A stretch of 64,000 nucleotides of DNA from Sporomusa sphaeroides DSM 2875 (GTDB lineage Bacteria; Bacillota; Negativicutes; Sporomusales; Sporomusaceae): the NCBI RefSeq assembly GCF_001941975.2, contig NZ_CP146991.1, forward strand, positions 2,218,524 through 2,282,523. Direction: 5' to 3'. Both the position numbers and the translations under genes were made by a program. The notes under the pieces are model-generated. The model searched no databases, was not told the DNA's origin, and saw only the letters and a list, made by a program, of their open reading frames with translations. Below are positions 42,052 to 51,375 of the stretch, piece by piece (position 1 is the stretch's first letter; each line of letters begins with the position of its first letter).

Positions 42052-43329
42052 TTACTTGTTAACTAATCGCATTCCTCGCCGGTCAGTCTCTGCCAGCAGA
42101 CGCTCTTCGTCAATGGTAGTGAGCCTGCGATTGTCAAGCAGTATGCTACCGTCAACAATAACCGTATGAACATCGCGGGAACTGGCGGCGTAAGTCAGGA
42201 GGGACAGACTGTCGTGACGCGGGTGCCAGTGTGGTTCCTGTCTGTCGAAGATCGTTATATCGGCTTTATAAGAGGTTGCCAATTTGCCGGTTATTGTCTC
42301 TAACCCCAAAGCCGCTGCACCCTGAACGGTAGCCATATCTACTGCAGTTTTTGCCGGAATGGCCAGCGGGTCAAGCCGATGAACCTTATGCAGTAAAGCA
42401 GCCAGCCGCAACTCTTCCAGCATATCTGAATTGTTGTTGCTGGCGGCACCGTCGGTGCCCAAGCTAACACAAATTCCGGCTGCAAGCAGATCAGGAACCG
42501 GCGCAACGCCGCTGGCCAGTTTCATATTGCTGCCAGGATTATGGGCTACCCGTACTTGTTTTTCCTTCATAATAGCAATATCTTCCGGTGACAGATGCAC
42601 GCAGTGCGCTGCTAAAGCACCATGGTCGAAAATGCCAAGCTCGTTCATTAAGGCAATCGGTGATTTGCCGTATTGCTTTTGGCAATCAGCTACTTCGCCG
42701 GCTGTTTCCGATAGATGGATATGAATTTGTGCTCCCAGTTTTGTGGCTAATGCTGTTACCTTTTTGATAAAATCGGGCGGACAAGTATAGGGAGCATGTG
42801 GTCCAAGCATTACGGTAATGCGGCCATTAGCCGCATTATGCCATTCTTTGTAGAAATTCTCACTTTCGGCCAGTGCCTGATTGGCAGTAGGTGCGATGCC
42901 GGCCATACCTCGTGCTAAAACAGCACGAATGCCGCTTTCAGCTACGGCTCTGGCAACCTCAGGCATAAAGAAATACATATCGGCAAAACAGGTTGTGCCG
43001 CTTTTAAGCATTTCGGCTATGGCTAACTGTGTTCCCCAATATACATCCTCGGCAGTAAGATTTTCTTCCGCCGGCCAGATTTTCTTCTGCAGCCAGTCCA
43101 TGAGCATCATATCATCGGCATAACTGCGGAACAGTGTCATGGCTGCATGGGTGTGGGTGTTGACAAAACCGGGGATGATAAGTTTGTCACGGCAGTCGAT
43201 AACCTGTTCTGCCGATTCATCAATCTTTCCGATCTGCGTAATTACTGAACCGCTGACAGCAATATCTGTTTGCCGTATTTGACCATCGGCGCATAGAACA
43301 TCGCCGCCTTTTAGCAAGATATTTAACAT
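42052..43329 (-). CDS. mtaD: 5-methylthioadenosine/S-adenosylhomocysteine deaminase
   Basis: The 425-residue amidohydrolase has GFVNTHTHAAMTLFRSYADDMMLMDWL, the metal-binding HxH, GPHAPYTCPPD, IHIHLSETAGEVADC and LGTDGAASNNNSDMLEELR. It deaminates methylthioadenosine and S-adenosylhomocysteine to inosine derivatives. It sits directly downstream of ahcY, so it may feed S-inosylhomocysteine to the hydrolase. Confidence 0.93.
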   Translation of the reverse strand: MLNILLKGGDVLCADGQIRQTDIAVSGSVITQIGKIDESAEQVIDCRDKLIIPGFVNTHTHAAMTLFRSYADDMMLMDWLQKKIWPAEENLTAEDVYWGTQLAIAEMLKSGTTCFADMYFFMPEVARAVAESGIRAVLARGMAGIAPTANQALAESENFYKEWHNAANGRITVMLGPHAPYTCPPDFIKKVTALATKLGAQIHIHLSETAGEVADCQKQYGKSPIALMNELGIFDHGALAAHCVHLSPEDIAIMKEKQVRVAHNPGSNMKLASGVAPVPDLLAAGICVSLGTDGAASNNNSDMLEELRLAALLHKVHRLDPLAIPAKTAVDMATVQGAAALGLETITGKLATSYKADITIFDRQEPHWHPRHDSLSLLTYAASSRDVHTVIVDGSILLDNRRLTTIDEERLLAETDRRGMRLVNK

Positions 43330-43357
43330 GTATAGCTCCCCCCTATTATGCTCTGTC

Positions 43358-44599
43358 TTATGCTTTATGCAAGTAATCTTCCTGTTCAGGGGTCAGGCAG
43401 TCAATGCTGAAGCCCATGGCTTTAAGCTTGAGAGCGGCAACACGGTTATCCATTTCAGCAGTAACGGTATATACTTTTTTCTCGAGGGTGGCATGGTTGC
43501 CGGCAATGTGAAGAACGGCAAGTGTCTGCATAGCAAAAGACAAATCCATAATTTCCGTAGGATGGCCGTCACCTGCTGCCAGATTTACTAAACGGCCTTC
43601 TGCCAGAAGGTATATTTTGCGACCGTCAGCCATAGCGAATTCTTCGATATTTTTCCGTACCACTCTGCGGCTTTTAGCTAATGCGGCCAAATCTTCTTTA
43701 TTGATTTCCACATCAAAGTGGCCGGCATTGGACAGAATTGCCCCCGGCTTCATGACTTCCATATGTTCGCGGCGGATAACATCTTTGCAGCCTGTCAGGG
43801 TAACGAAAATATCGCCCTGGGAGGCTGCTGCCTGCATGGGCAATACCGTGAAGCCGTCAAACACGGCTTCGATGGCCTTAATCGGATCTATTTCGGTAAT
43901 AATTACATTAGCGCCCAGTCCTTTGGCCCGCATGGCCACGCCTTTGCCGCACCAGCCATAGCCGGCCACAACTACAGTTTTACCGGTAACGGTGAGATTC
44001 GTTGTCCGCATAATGCCGTCCCAGGTGGATTGGCCGGTGCCGTAACGGTTATCAAATAAATATTTACAATATGCATCATTTACCGCAATCATCGGGAATT
44101 GTAAGCGTCCTGAGTCGGCTAACGCTCTTAACCGCAGAACTCCTGTTGTTGTTTCTTCTGAGCCGCCGAGGATGTTTTTTGCCATTTCGCGGCGTTCACC
44201 GTGAAGCAGCGATACTAAATCACCACCGTCATCGACAATGATATCTGGTTTAGTATCAAGTGCCTTATGTAAAAATTCTTCATACTCTTCCGTTGTGGTA
44301 TTATACCAGGCAAATACTTTAACACCTTGGGAAGCCAGGGCAGCGGCAACATCATCCTGTGTGGACAGCGGATTACTGCCAGTCACAGCTACGTTGGCAC
44401 CGGCATTTTTGAGCACAAGTGCCAGATAAGCGGTTTTTGCTTCCAGGTGCATGGTGATTACCAGATTTTTGCCGGCTAACGGTTTGGTTTGAGACAGTTC
44501 CTCATTGAGAACATTGAGCACAGGCATAAATTCTTTAACCCAGTTAATCTTATCCATACCCTGAGGGGCTAAGTTAATATCACGAACCATTGATTCCAT
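43358..44599 (-). CDS. ahcY: Adenosylhomocysteinase-family protein
   Basis: The 413-residue enzyme has the SahH layout: HLEAKTAYL at the substrate site, NDAYCKYLFDNRYGTGQS, the NAD motif VVAGYGWCGKGVAMRAKGLGANVIITEIDP and a C-terminal LVNLAAGDGHPTEIMDLSFAMQ. It splits S-adenosylhomocysteine to adenosine and homocysteine, or its deaminated form in some organisms. AAGGAAGGAG precedes the chosen ATG. It lies between mtnA and mtaD. Confidence 0.9.
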   Translation of the reverse strand: MESMVRDINLAPQGMDKINWVKEFMPVLNVLNEELSQTKPLAGKNLVITMHLEAKTAYLALVLKNAGANVAVTGSNPLSTQDDVAAALASQGVKVFAWYNTTTEEYEEFLHKALDTKPDIIVDDGGDLVSLLHGERREMAKNILGGSEETTTGVLRLRALADSGRLQFPMIAVNDAYCKYLFDNRYGTGQSTWDGIMRTTNLTVTGKTVVVAGYGWCGKGVAMRAKGLGANVIITEIDPIKAIEAVFDGFTVLPMQAAASQGDIFVTLTGCKDVIRREHMEVMKPGAILSNAGHFDVEINKEDLAALAKSRRVVRKNIEEFAMADGRKIYLLAEGRLVNLAAGDGHPTEIMDLSFAMQTLAVLHIAGNHATLEKKVYTVTAEMDNRVAALKLKAMGFSIDCLTPEQEDYLHKA

Positions 44600-44616
44600 A
44601 GTAAAATCTCCTTCCT

Positions 44617-45669
44617 TTACTCGCATTGTTTAGACAGCTGGCTGATGGCTTGGTTATAGGGAGCCCGCAGTATGCCAAATTCGGTGATTATGGCAGTTAC
44701 CAGGGGGTGTGGAGTAACATCAAACGCGGGGTTGAACACCTCTACTCCCTGTGGTGCCACACAGTTGCCGCCCAAAGAGGTAACCTCGGTTGCGCAGCGT
44801 TCTTCAATAGGAATGTCGGCACCGCTGTGTATAGTGAAATCAAAAGTAGATGTTGGTGCGGCAACGTAAAACGGAATACCATGTTCTTTCGCCAGCACAG
44901 CCACACTATATGTTCCGATTTTGTTGGCAACATCACCATTTAGGGCAATCCGGTCAGCCCCGACGATAACCGCCTGAACCATATTATTTTTCATGACCCA
45001 GCCAGCCATATTGTCAGTAATTAAGGTGACAGGAATGCCAGCCTGCATCAATTCCCACGCCGTAAGTCTGGCACCTTGCAGCAGCGGTCTGGTTTCATCG
45101 GCAAAAACCCGGGTAATGTTGCCTTGCGACCAGGCTTCATGAATAACCCCGAGCGCCGTGCCAATAGCTACTGTTGCCAGAGCGCCGGCATTGCAATGGG
45201 TCAGCACGGAAACCGGAGACGTAAACAGCTTTGCCCCATGGACGGCCATTTTTTCATTAACAGCTTTATCTTCCTGGGCAATAGCAAGGGCTTGCTGTTC
45301 CAAAGCAGCAATAGCTGCCAGGGTATCAGCCTGTTCTGGCAGTTTTTGCAGTACGGACATCATCCGGTTAATAGCCCAAAACAAATTTACTGCCGTAGGT
45401 CTGGTCTGTTGCAAGGCTTCGGCAGTGTCAGCCAGTTTTTGCCTGAACTCAGGCATAGTAAGGCCGGCAATAGCTCTGGCGCCGAGCACCAGGGCAAAAG
45501 CCGCTGCCGCCCCGATGGCCGGAGCTCCGCGTACTTCCAGACGTTTTATGGCTTCTGCCGCCCGCTGCCAGTCATAGCAATCAATATATTCAACTTTAGC
45601 AGGCAATAAGGTTTGATTTAACAAGGTAAGGCAGTTATTTGACCAAACAACAGCATGCATATGACGCAT
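44617..45669 (-). CDS. mtnA: Methylthioribose-1-phosphate isomerase
   Basis: The 350-residue protein has the eIF2B-like fold with AAEAIKRLEVRGAPAIGAAAAFAL, ILTHCNAGALATVAIGTALGVI (catalytic cysteine), the ETRPLLQGARLTAWEL segment and VGADRIALNGDVANKIGTY (catalytic aspartate). It converts methylthioribose 1-phosphate to methylthioribulose 1-phosphate. It overlaps nothing and is followed by ahcY after 17 bp. Confidence 0.94.
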   Translation of the reverse strand: MRHMHAVVWSNNCLTLLNQTLLPAKVEYIDCYDWQRAAEAIKRLEVRGAPAIGAAAAFALVLGARAIAGLTMPEFRQKLADTAEALQQTRPTAVNLFWAINRMMSVLQKLPEQADTLAAIAALEQQALAIAQEDKAVNEKMAVHGAKLFTSPVSVLTHCNAGALATVAIGTALGVIHEAWSQGNITRVFADETRPLLQGARLTAWELMQAGIPVTLITDNMAGWVMKNNMVQAVIVGADRIALNGDVANKIGTYSVAVLAKEHGIPFYVAAPTSTFDFTIHSGADIPIEERCATEVTSLGGNCVAPQGVEVFNPAFDVTPHPLVTAIITEFGILRAPYNQAISQLSKQCE

Positions 45670-45675
45670 TACCCC

Positions 45676-46470
45676 CTATAGTTTAAAACCGCCATACTCT
45701 GCTAACGCGTGTTTGCATGCACAGTCAGTTTCCGGTTCTAAGCTTTCTATGGCTGACAGAATAAGTTTCTTTATATTCTCTGAATTAGCCGCCATGGCCT
45801 CCACAACTTCCTGATGGGTTAACGGCTGCGGTGATATACCGGCAGCGAAGTTGGTAACCATGGAAACAGTGGCATAACAAATTTCAGCTTCCCTGGCCAA
45901 AATAACTTCCGGGACGTTGGTCATACCAACAACATCACCGCCTAGTTTGGCAAACATTTTGATTTCCGCCGGTGTTTCGAAACGGGGTCCTTCGGTGCAG
46001 ACATAGGTTCCCTGCTGATGCAGGGCAATTCCCAGCCGGCTGGCGATTTCAGCCAATAAGCTGCGCACTGACGGGCAGTAGGGTGTTGTTACGTCAAGAT
46101 GTGCTACTCCCCGCTCGCCGCCTTCGTAAAATGTGGTTGTCCGGTTTTTGATGAAATCAAGAAACTGGTCTATGAGGACAAAATCGCCAGGTTTCATGGC
46201 CAGGTTAAGTGAGCCAACGGCTGTTGTGGCAATAATGTTTTGCACACCCACCTTTTTCATTGCCCAGATATTGGCCCGATAGTTAATTAAATGTGGCGGA
46301 ATAGAATGATTACTGCCGTGGCGGGGAAGAAAAGCAACTTCTTTGCCGGCGTATTCGCCGCTTTTAAAGCGCACCACGCCATAGGGAGTAGCAATTTCCT
46401 GATCGCGGATATTATTGAGAATTTGCGGATCATACACCCCTGTTCCACCGATAATTGCAATTTTCATCAT
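45676..46470 (-). CDS. mtnP: Methylthioadenosine phosphorylase
   Basis: The 264-residue enzyme has IAIIGGTGVYDP, FLPRHGSNHSIPPHLINYRANIWAMK, TAVGSLNLAMKPGDFVLIDQFLDF and YVCTEGPRFETPAEI, the PNP/MtnP pattern. It releases adenine or hypoxanthine from methylthioadenosine or related nucleosides and gives methylthioribose 1-phosphate for MtnA, whose gene is six bases downstream. Confidence 0.94.
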   Translation of the reverse strand: MMKIAIIGGTGVYDPQILNNIRDQEIATPYGVVRFKSGEYAGKEVAFLPRHGSNHSIPPHLINYRANIWAMKKVGVQNIIATTAVGSLNLAMKPGDFVLIDQFLDFIKNRTTTFYEGGERGVAHLDVTTPYCPSVRSLLAEIASRLGIALHQQGTYVCTEGPRFETPAEIKMFAKLGGDVVGMTNVPEVILAREAEICYATVSMVTNFAAGISPQPLTHQEVVEAMAANSENIKKLILSAIESLEPETDCACKHALAEYGGFKL

Positions 46471-46484
46471 ATGTCACCCTACCT

Positions 46485-47129
46485 TTATTTTTCTATTTCA
46501 CAGATAGTAAGCAAATCTTCGATTGTATGCAGGATATAATCAGGTTTTTCGGCCAATAGGCTATCCCAAGCGATTTCAGTCCAGCGGACTGCTGCAGTCT
46601 TAACTCCTGCCTCCCGTGCACTGATTAAATCGAAAGGACTGTCGCCGAGCATCAGGCAGTCAGCCGGTGCAAGGTTTAATCTTTCGAGGGCCAATAACAC
46701 CGGTTCCGGCTCAGGTTTATGCTTTTGACATTCTTCGTGACCAATAACAACAGAAAAATATTTATCCATGTCAAACAGTTTAAGTCCCCTGATAGCAGTA
46801 CTTTTGGTCTTTGAAGTCACTATTGCCATAAGAATACCCGCGTTATAGAGTGCTTTGATTGTCTCCGGTACCCCGGAAAATCCAGTGGTAAGCTGGTCAT
46901 GATGGGCTAAATTGAATTCACGATAGGTTTGGGTAAGTTCTTCCACTTTACCGGGGCCGTAATGTTCCAGAGCGGCTTTAAGCGGTTTGCCAAAAAAAGC
47001 ATAAATTTCTTCAGGTGTCAACGGGCGCCCATAATGCAAATTAAAGGTGTGTTGAAAGGAACGGATAATCAGGTTGGAAGTATCAATAAGCGTGCCGTCG
47101 AGGTCAAATAAAACGCCTTTAAATTTCAA
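46485..47129 (-). CDS. HAD-family hydrolase (PpaX/phosphoglycolate phosphatase-like)
   Basis: The 214-residue HAD phosphatase has the nucleophile motif LFDLDGTLIDT, the helical cap, the second motif VTSKTKSTAIRGL, and a late acidic LMLGDSPFDLISAREAG. Family members of this type (PpaX, Gph) cut pyrophosphate or phosphoglycolate. It is the first gene of the mtnP-mtnA-ahcY-mtaD string on the minus strand. Confidence 0.88.
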   Translation of the reverse strand: MKFKGVLFDLDGTLIDTSNLIIRSFQHTFNLHYGRPLTPEEIYAFFGKPLKAALEHYGPGKVEELTQTYREFNLAHHDQLTTGFSGVPETIKALYNAGILMAIVTSKTKSTAIRGLKLFDMDKYFSVVIGHEECQKHKPEPEPVLLALERLNLAPADCLMLGDSPFDLISAREAGVKTAAVRWTEIAWDSLLAEKPDYILHTIEDLLTICEIEK

Positions 47130-47149
47130 GTCGTATCCTCCTGGTAGGA

Positions 47150-47470
47150 ATTATGGTAATTAGAAGTTGGGGATCTGGCCCCTGACCAGCAGGCAGAAAG
47201 TATTTTGCCAATTGCAGTCAAAGTGGTATGCGAAAGGTTGTCTCAGTATTGCCTACAGGTATGCCGCGATTTTTACTTGTACTATCACGGCCGGTATACC
47301 TAAGCTGTAAGACTCTTCCCCATACAGGCGCGTCGGTTCAGATGGAGCAAAGTCTCCACCTGAACGCGGCGATGTTTTAACTTTGCTGAAACGAGTTCAC
47401 CAGAGTTAGGCATAAAGGCTCTTACAATAACATTCAAGCTTGTTAAAATAATCCCTGCTTATTCAGGTTA
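47150..47470 (-). ncRNA. Folded intergenic region, possible structured RNA
   Basis: About 320 bp without a gene. On the minus strand the fold has TGTAAGA and TCTTACA closing a roughly 120-base domain with the hairpin GTTCAGGTGGAG and CTCCATCTGAAC inside. A further stem pairs GGTAT-CCG with CGG-ATACC nearby. It lies upstream of the HAD-mtn genes and could be a leader regulatory RNA or a stand-alone RNA. No known family is recognised; SAM and SAH riboswitch consensus boxes were not seen. Confidence 0.45.
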
Positions 47471-47477
47471 CTGTATT

Positions 47478-47894
47478 TTATAAATTTACGCCAATAAAAC
47501 CACCAAGTGCTCCTGCTAAGCTGCCTGCGGCAAATTTATTGCCCAGCATGAGCCAGGATACTTGGCTCTGCCCTAACTCAAGACCTATTCCTACGGAAAA
47601 CAGTACATAGATAACACCTACAGCACAACCGATGAGCAGGCCTTTGCCGGCAACTTGTTTTGCTGCATACATACTGCCGGCAAAAATGCTGGTCATAGTT
47701 ACCGCAACCATTATATATTCAATATAGCTATCAATAAATCTACTGTCAGACAGCAGGCTAATTAGGGAAAGGCATACGGCGCAAAAAAGCGAGATAGCAA
47801 TGCTAACGGCTACTCCTTTAAAGACAGCCATCGGCATATTTGTATTGCGCGGAGTCTGGGGATAATTTTTTGCACGCCGGGACAGTTTGGCCAT
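47478..47894 (-). CDS. TIGR04086/YrzE-type membrane protein
   Basis: The 138-residue protein has four hydrophobic helices, from MPMAVFKGVAVSIAISLFCAVCLSLISLL to GNKFAAGSLAGALGGFIGVNL, the pattern of the YrzE/TIGR04086 family. Function is unknown. The ATG follows GGAGG; the longer frame upstream is not used. Confidence 0.75.
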   Translation of the reverse strand: MAKLSRRAKNYPQTPRNTNMPMAVFKGVAVSIAISLFCAVCLSLISLLSDSRFIDSYIEYIMVAVTMTSIFAGSMYAAKQVAGKGLLIGCAVGVIYVLFSVGIGLELGQSQVSWLMLGNKFAAGSLAGALGGFIGVNL

Positions 47895-47970
47895 AGTACT
47901 CCCTCCTGAAAAATCTTTTACTGTAAATTTATGCAAATAACGGCCAAATATACCGAACTGAGCAGCAAGA

Positions 47971-48735
47971 TTATAACTCCCATTTCTCCAAGAGCTTCAT
48001 TATTCCATAGTTTGTTAAATCAAAGTGTATCGGGGTAACTGATATTTTACCGTTTTTAACGGCAGTAATATCGCTGTCCGGGTCATTTTCAGTTTCAGAT
48101 ACATGACCACTCATCCAGTAATACGTGCGGCCACGCGGGTCCAGACGGCGTTCAAATGTATTTTCGTAACTGCGAACCCCCAGCTTAGTTATCATTAAAT
48201 CTTTAAGCTGATTTTCCGGTAATGCCGGTACATTGACATTCAGCAGTGTATTTGGCGGCAATTTTTTGTCAACCATGGTTTCAACTATTCTTCTGGCCGC
48301 TTTGGCCGCAGGGCTGAAATCACACGCCTGCCAACTGTCCAATGACATGGCAATAGCCGGCAGGCCGTGCAATGCCCCTTCAATAGCGGCACTGACAGTG
48401 CCTGAGTATAAGACATCTGTTCCTAAATTTGAGCCTTGGTTGATGCCGGAAACGATAACATCAGGGAGGTCATGTGTCAGCAGGGATTCTAAAGCAACTT
48501 TGACACAATCGGTAGGAGTACCGCCAACCCGCCAAGCGCTGATATTCTGGCTGTCAATAGGATGTTTGTCTACCCATATAGGGTGATGTACAGTAATTGC
48601 CTGGCTGGAAGCACTTTTTTCACTGTCTGGTGCGACAACAGTAATTCTGGCAATTTGCGCCAGTTCTTGCCATAGTGCTCTTATCCCGGGCGCAAGTATT
48701 CCGTCATCATTGGTTAACAGTATATGCAAGAACAC
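47971..48735 (-). CDS. surE: 5'/3'-nucleotidase SurE
   Basis: The 254-residue enzyme has LTNDDGILAPGIRALW, APDSEKSASSQAITVHHPI, GGTPTDCVKVAL and SGINQGSNLGTDVLYSGTVSAAIEGALHG, the SurE active-site and metal-binding motifs. It removes phosphates from nucleoside monophosphates in the stationary phase. TTG or ATG starts are possible. Confidence 0.95.
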   Translation of the reverse strand: MFLHILLTNDDGILAPGIRALWQELAQIARITVVAPDSEKSASSQAITVHHPIWVDKHPIDSQNISAWRVGGTPTDCVKVALESLLTHDLPDVIVSGINQGSNLGTDVLYSGTVSAAIEGALHGLPAIAMSLDSWQACDFSPAAKAARRIVETMVDKKLPPNTLLNVNVPALPENQLKDLMITKLGVRSYENTFERRLDPRGRTYYWMSGHVSETENDPDSDITAVKNGKISVTPIHFDLTNYGIMKLLEKWEL

Positions 48736-48747
48736 AACCTCCCTATA

Positions 48748-49473
48748 TTATAATTGTCCCATTAACTTATGGGTTTGGGGAATTACACGAACATTTTTAA
48801 GTAAAGCTAATGCTTGCGCTTGATAGGCCAGCATATTGTCAGGCGAGACGGCTTCGCAGCCGTTCACCGGTGTTACCGGCTGTAAAATTACCGGAATGGT
48901 ATCATCAATGCCGGCCACCAGGTTAAAAGCCTGGTGAATCTCCTCTTTACTGCTCTGAGCGGCAATTACTATTTTGACGAAAACCTCTTTAGCTGCTGCC
49001 AGACGCAAAAATTCATGATGTTCTTGCCAGTAATGCTTGCCGGAAGTACCTGGCAATTTGATATCCATACTAACAATATCTATATACGGCAATACCACAG
49101 CCAACTGCTCAAATAAGGTGCCATTGGTTTCAAGATATAGCGGAGCATTAAGTTTTGGTGCCAATTCGGCGAGCATTTTCGCCTGACACAGTGGCTCACC
49201 GCCGGTAAGACTGATCGAATGGTGTCTTATTGTCAACAGGGAATTAATCATTTGGGCCACAGAATCAATAGCCACCGGATTGGCTATCCGGATAAAATCA
49301 CGTTCTCCCGGAGTGCGCTCTACTAAAGCTTGGCCAGAAAACTGGCGGGAATCCGGTGTGTCACAATAGGTACAGGTTAAATTGCAGCCGGCAAAGCGCA
49401 CAAATATTTGTCTTGTGCCAACATATAATCCTTCACCCTGGATCGAAGAAAAGATTTCAACAAGATTAAGCAT
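48748..49473 (-). CDS. queE: 7-carboxy-7-deazaguanine synthase QueE
   Basis: The 241-residue radical SAM protein has EIFSSIQGEGLYVGTRQIFVRFAGCNLTCTYCDTPDSR with the CxxxCxxC cluster motif (CNLTCTYC), then SLTGGEPLCQ. It converts 6-carboxy-tetrahydropterin to 7-carboxy-7-deazaguanine in queuosine synthesis. AGGGG before the ATG fixes the start. queD is directly upstream; queC is not in the window. Confidence 0.93.
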   Translation of the reverse strand: MLNLVEIFSSIQGEGLYVGTRQIFVRFAGCNLTCTYCDTPDSRQFSGQALVERTPGERDFIRIANPVAIDSVAQMINSLLTIRHHSISLTGGEPLCQAKMLAELAPKLNAPLYLETNGTLFEQLAVVLPYIDIVSMDIKLPGTSGKHYWQEHHEFLRLAAAKEVFVKIVIAAQSSKEEIHQAFNLVAGIDDTIPVILQPVTPVNGCEAVSPDNMLAYQAQALALLKNVRVIPQTHKLMGQL

Positions 49474-49475
49474 AA

Positions 49476-49853
49476 TTACCCCTGTGGACAATATTTGACA
49501 GCCGACCTCGGTGACTCCCAGACCTGAATGCAGCGAACTTTAACATTCTGTTGGAATACCGGATTTTCGGCCAGTGTGTCATATATGTATTTTGCTATAT
49601 TTTCTGCAGTTGGATTAATTGTTTTAAAAACCGGCAGATCATTAAGGTAATAGTGATCCAGGCTGTCTATTACTTTATTAACTTCTGCTTTGAGGTCTTT
49701 AAAATCCATAACCATTCCCAGGTGATTAAGCTCATGGCCGGTAACGGTAACTTCCACCTTCCAGTTGTGTCCATGCAAACGGCGGCATTTACCTGGATAA
49801 TCGGGCAATTGGTGGGCCGCTTCGAATTCAGCAATAATGGTTAAATCGTACAT
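49476..49853 (-). CDS. queD: 6-carboxytetrahydropterin synthase QueD
   Basis: The 125-residue protein has the zinc histidines FEAAHQLPDYPGKCRRLHGHNWKVEV (His14-like, HGH) and the LDHYYLNDLP segment. QueD makes 6-carboxy-tetrahydropterin from dihydroneopterin triphosphate, the substrate of QueE, whose gene follows after two bases. Confidence 0.94.
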   Translation of the reverse strand: MYDLTIIAEFEAAHQLPDYPGKCRRLHGHNWKVEVTVTGHELNHLGMVMDFKDLKAEVNKVIDSLDHYYLNDLPVFKTINPTAENIAKYIYDTLAENPVFQQNVKVRCIQVWESPRSAVKYCPQG

Positions 49854-49936
49854 GTCAACGCCTCCTCAAAAATAGGTTTTATCAGTTATATTATTCTGGC
49901 TGTTAGGACAAAAAAAGATGAGCATCCACTCACCTT

Positions 49937-51220
49937 TTATTTGATCGCTTGCTTACTTAAGAGGTTTTCTTTGGAGAACTCGTTAGAATTACTTAGTATT
50001 ATCTCATGGTAACTAAGACTGCGGGTATGCGGGGTATGACTCCAGCTGCGGTCATTACGGTGCAGAAACCCTAAGAAGGTAATGGGTATCCAACTATATA
50101 CAAATAGTGGATAGAAAATGGAGTAAACCCAGGTTTTCCAGCTAGCCCTAATCTTAGCCAAGACAATAATGGGAAACAGATACTGACCAATAGCAATGAT
50201 TCGCCATACTTCTATCGGCAGAACCATGAACAAAATATTGGTATAAAAAGGTGTAATATAATAAACATAGTTTAGCAAAACAAAGGTTGTGGACAAGAGC
50301 AGAAAATGCGGTTGAACCAAATGAATAACGCCATCCAGCAGTCGTATATCCCGCCGTTTTATCCCTTCAGTGATTAATTTGGGGATATAGCGGCTGGCAA
50401 CATCAAAGTGACCTTGAGCCCAGCGTTTGCGTTGTTTCCAGGACTGCATAAAAGTGAGCGGCTTTTCATCATATACGATGGCATCATGAGCCCAAGTGGT
50501 GCGGATTCCAATTAACAGCGTTTTCATGGTAAATTCCATGTCTTCGGTAAGACAGGTTGCTCCCCAGCCAAACCGCTTTAATATATCTGTTGAAATACAC
50601 ATACCGGTGCCACCAAGTACACTGGACAAGCCCAAATTATATTTTGCCAAATGCCATATATGGTTTACTACCCAGAACGAAATGGCAAAAGTACCGGAAA
50701 TCCAGGTGTCATTAGGATTTTTAGCATCAAGATACCCTTGAATGACTTTTTCGCCTTTACATAAACGACTATTCATTTCCAGCAGAAAATTGGTATCTAC
50801 TAAATTATCAGCGTCAAAAACAACAACAGCATCATATTGCTTCGGTTGCTCGAATAACTTTTCGAACATCCATTCCATCGCATAACCTTTGCCCCGTTGT
50901 TCCGAGTTAAAGCGCTCATATACGATTGCACCAGCGTTTTTAGCAATATGTGCCGTTTTATCTTTACAGTTATCAGCCACAACATAAATATCATAAAGTT
51001 CCCGGGGATACTTCAGCACATGCAAATTTTCCACCAATTGCCCGATTACCTGCTCTTCATTATGGGCAGCAACAATTACTGCAAAGGTATGTTTTGGTGT
51101 CAGTATTTTTTCTTCATGCCGTTTAACGATTCCGAAAAATGCAATGAAAAAATAATACAAGGTGAAAAACACAATAATAAGCTGCATGGGAATCATTATG
51201 TAATCAAAAATGTAATTCAT
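49937..51220 (-). CDS. GT2 glycosyltransferase (cellulose synthase-like membrane enzyme)
   Basis: The 427-residue protein has N-terminal and C-terminal membrane segments and the GT2 motifs VIVAAHNEEQVIGQLV, VVVFDADNLVDTNFLLE (DxD), the TED motif in CLTEDMEF and QRKRW (Q-x-x-R-W). It is an inner-membrane processive or simple transferase; the sugar cannot be told. It stands apart from its neighbours. Confidence 0.88.
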   Translation of the reverse strand: MNYIFDYIMIPMQLIIVFFTLYYFFIAFFGIVKRHEEKILTPKHTFAVIVAAHNEEQVIGQLVENLHVLKYPRELYDIYVVADNCKDKTAHIAKNAGAIVYERFNSEQRGKGYAMEWMFEKLFEQPKQYDAVVVFDADNLVDTNFLLEMNSRLCKGEKVIQGYLDAKNPNDTWISGTFAISFWVVNHIWHLAKYNLGLSSVLGGTGMCISTDILKRFGWGATCLTEDMEFTMKTLLIGIRTTWAHDAIVYDEKPLTFMQSWKQRKRWAQGHFDVASRYIPKLITEGIKRRDIRLLDGVIHLVQPHFLLLSTTFVLLNYVYYITPFYTNILFMVLPIEVWRIIAIGQYLFPIIVLAKIRASWKTWVYSIFYPLFVYSWIPITFLGFLHRNDRSWSHTPHTRSLSYHEIILSNSNEFSKENLLSKQAIK

Positions 51221-51375
51221 GGATTATTCTCCTTACAAAACCCTGTTCTCCATCTAATGGACCATGACGTAACAAGATTTATAACGGTTATCTGAAAATA
51301 TTCATCAGTAAATCATATGCGGCAAAATCAGCTAAATGCATTTTTTCTAATTGGTATCTGGCAGACAAATCCGGC

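Noticed and set aside
47150-47470. SAM or SAH riboswitch upstream of the mtn genes
   Set aside because: I could not find the conserved core sequences of either class, so only a generic structured region is reported.
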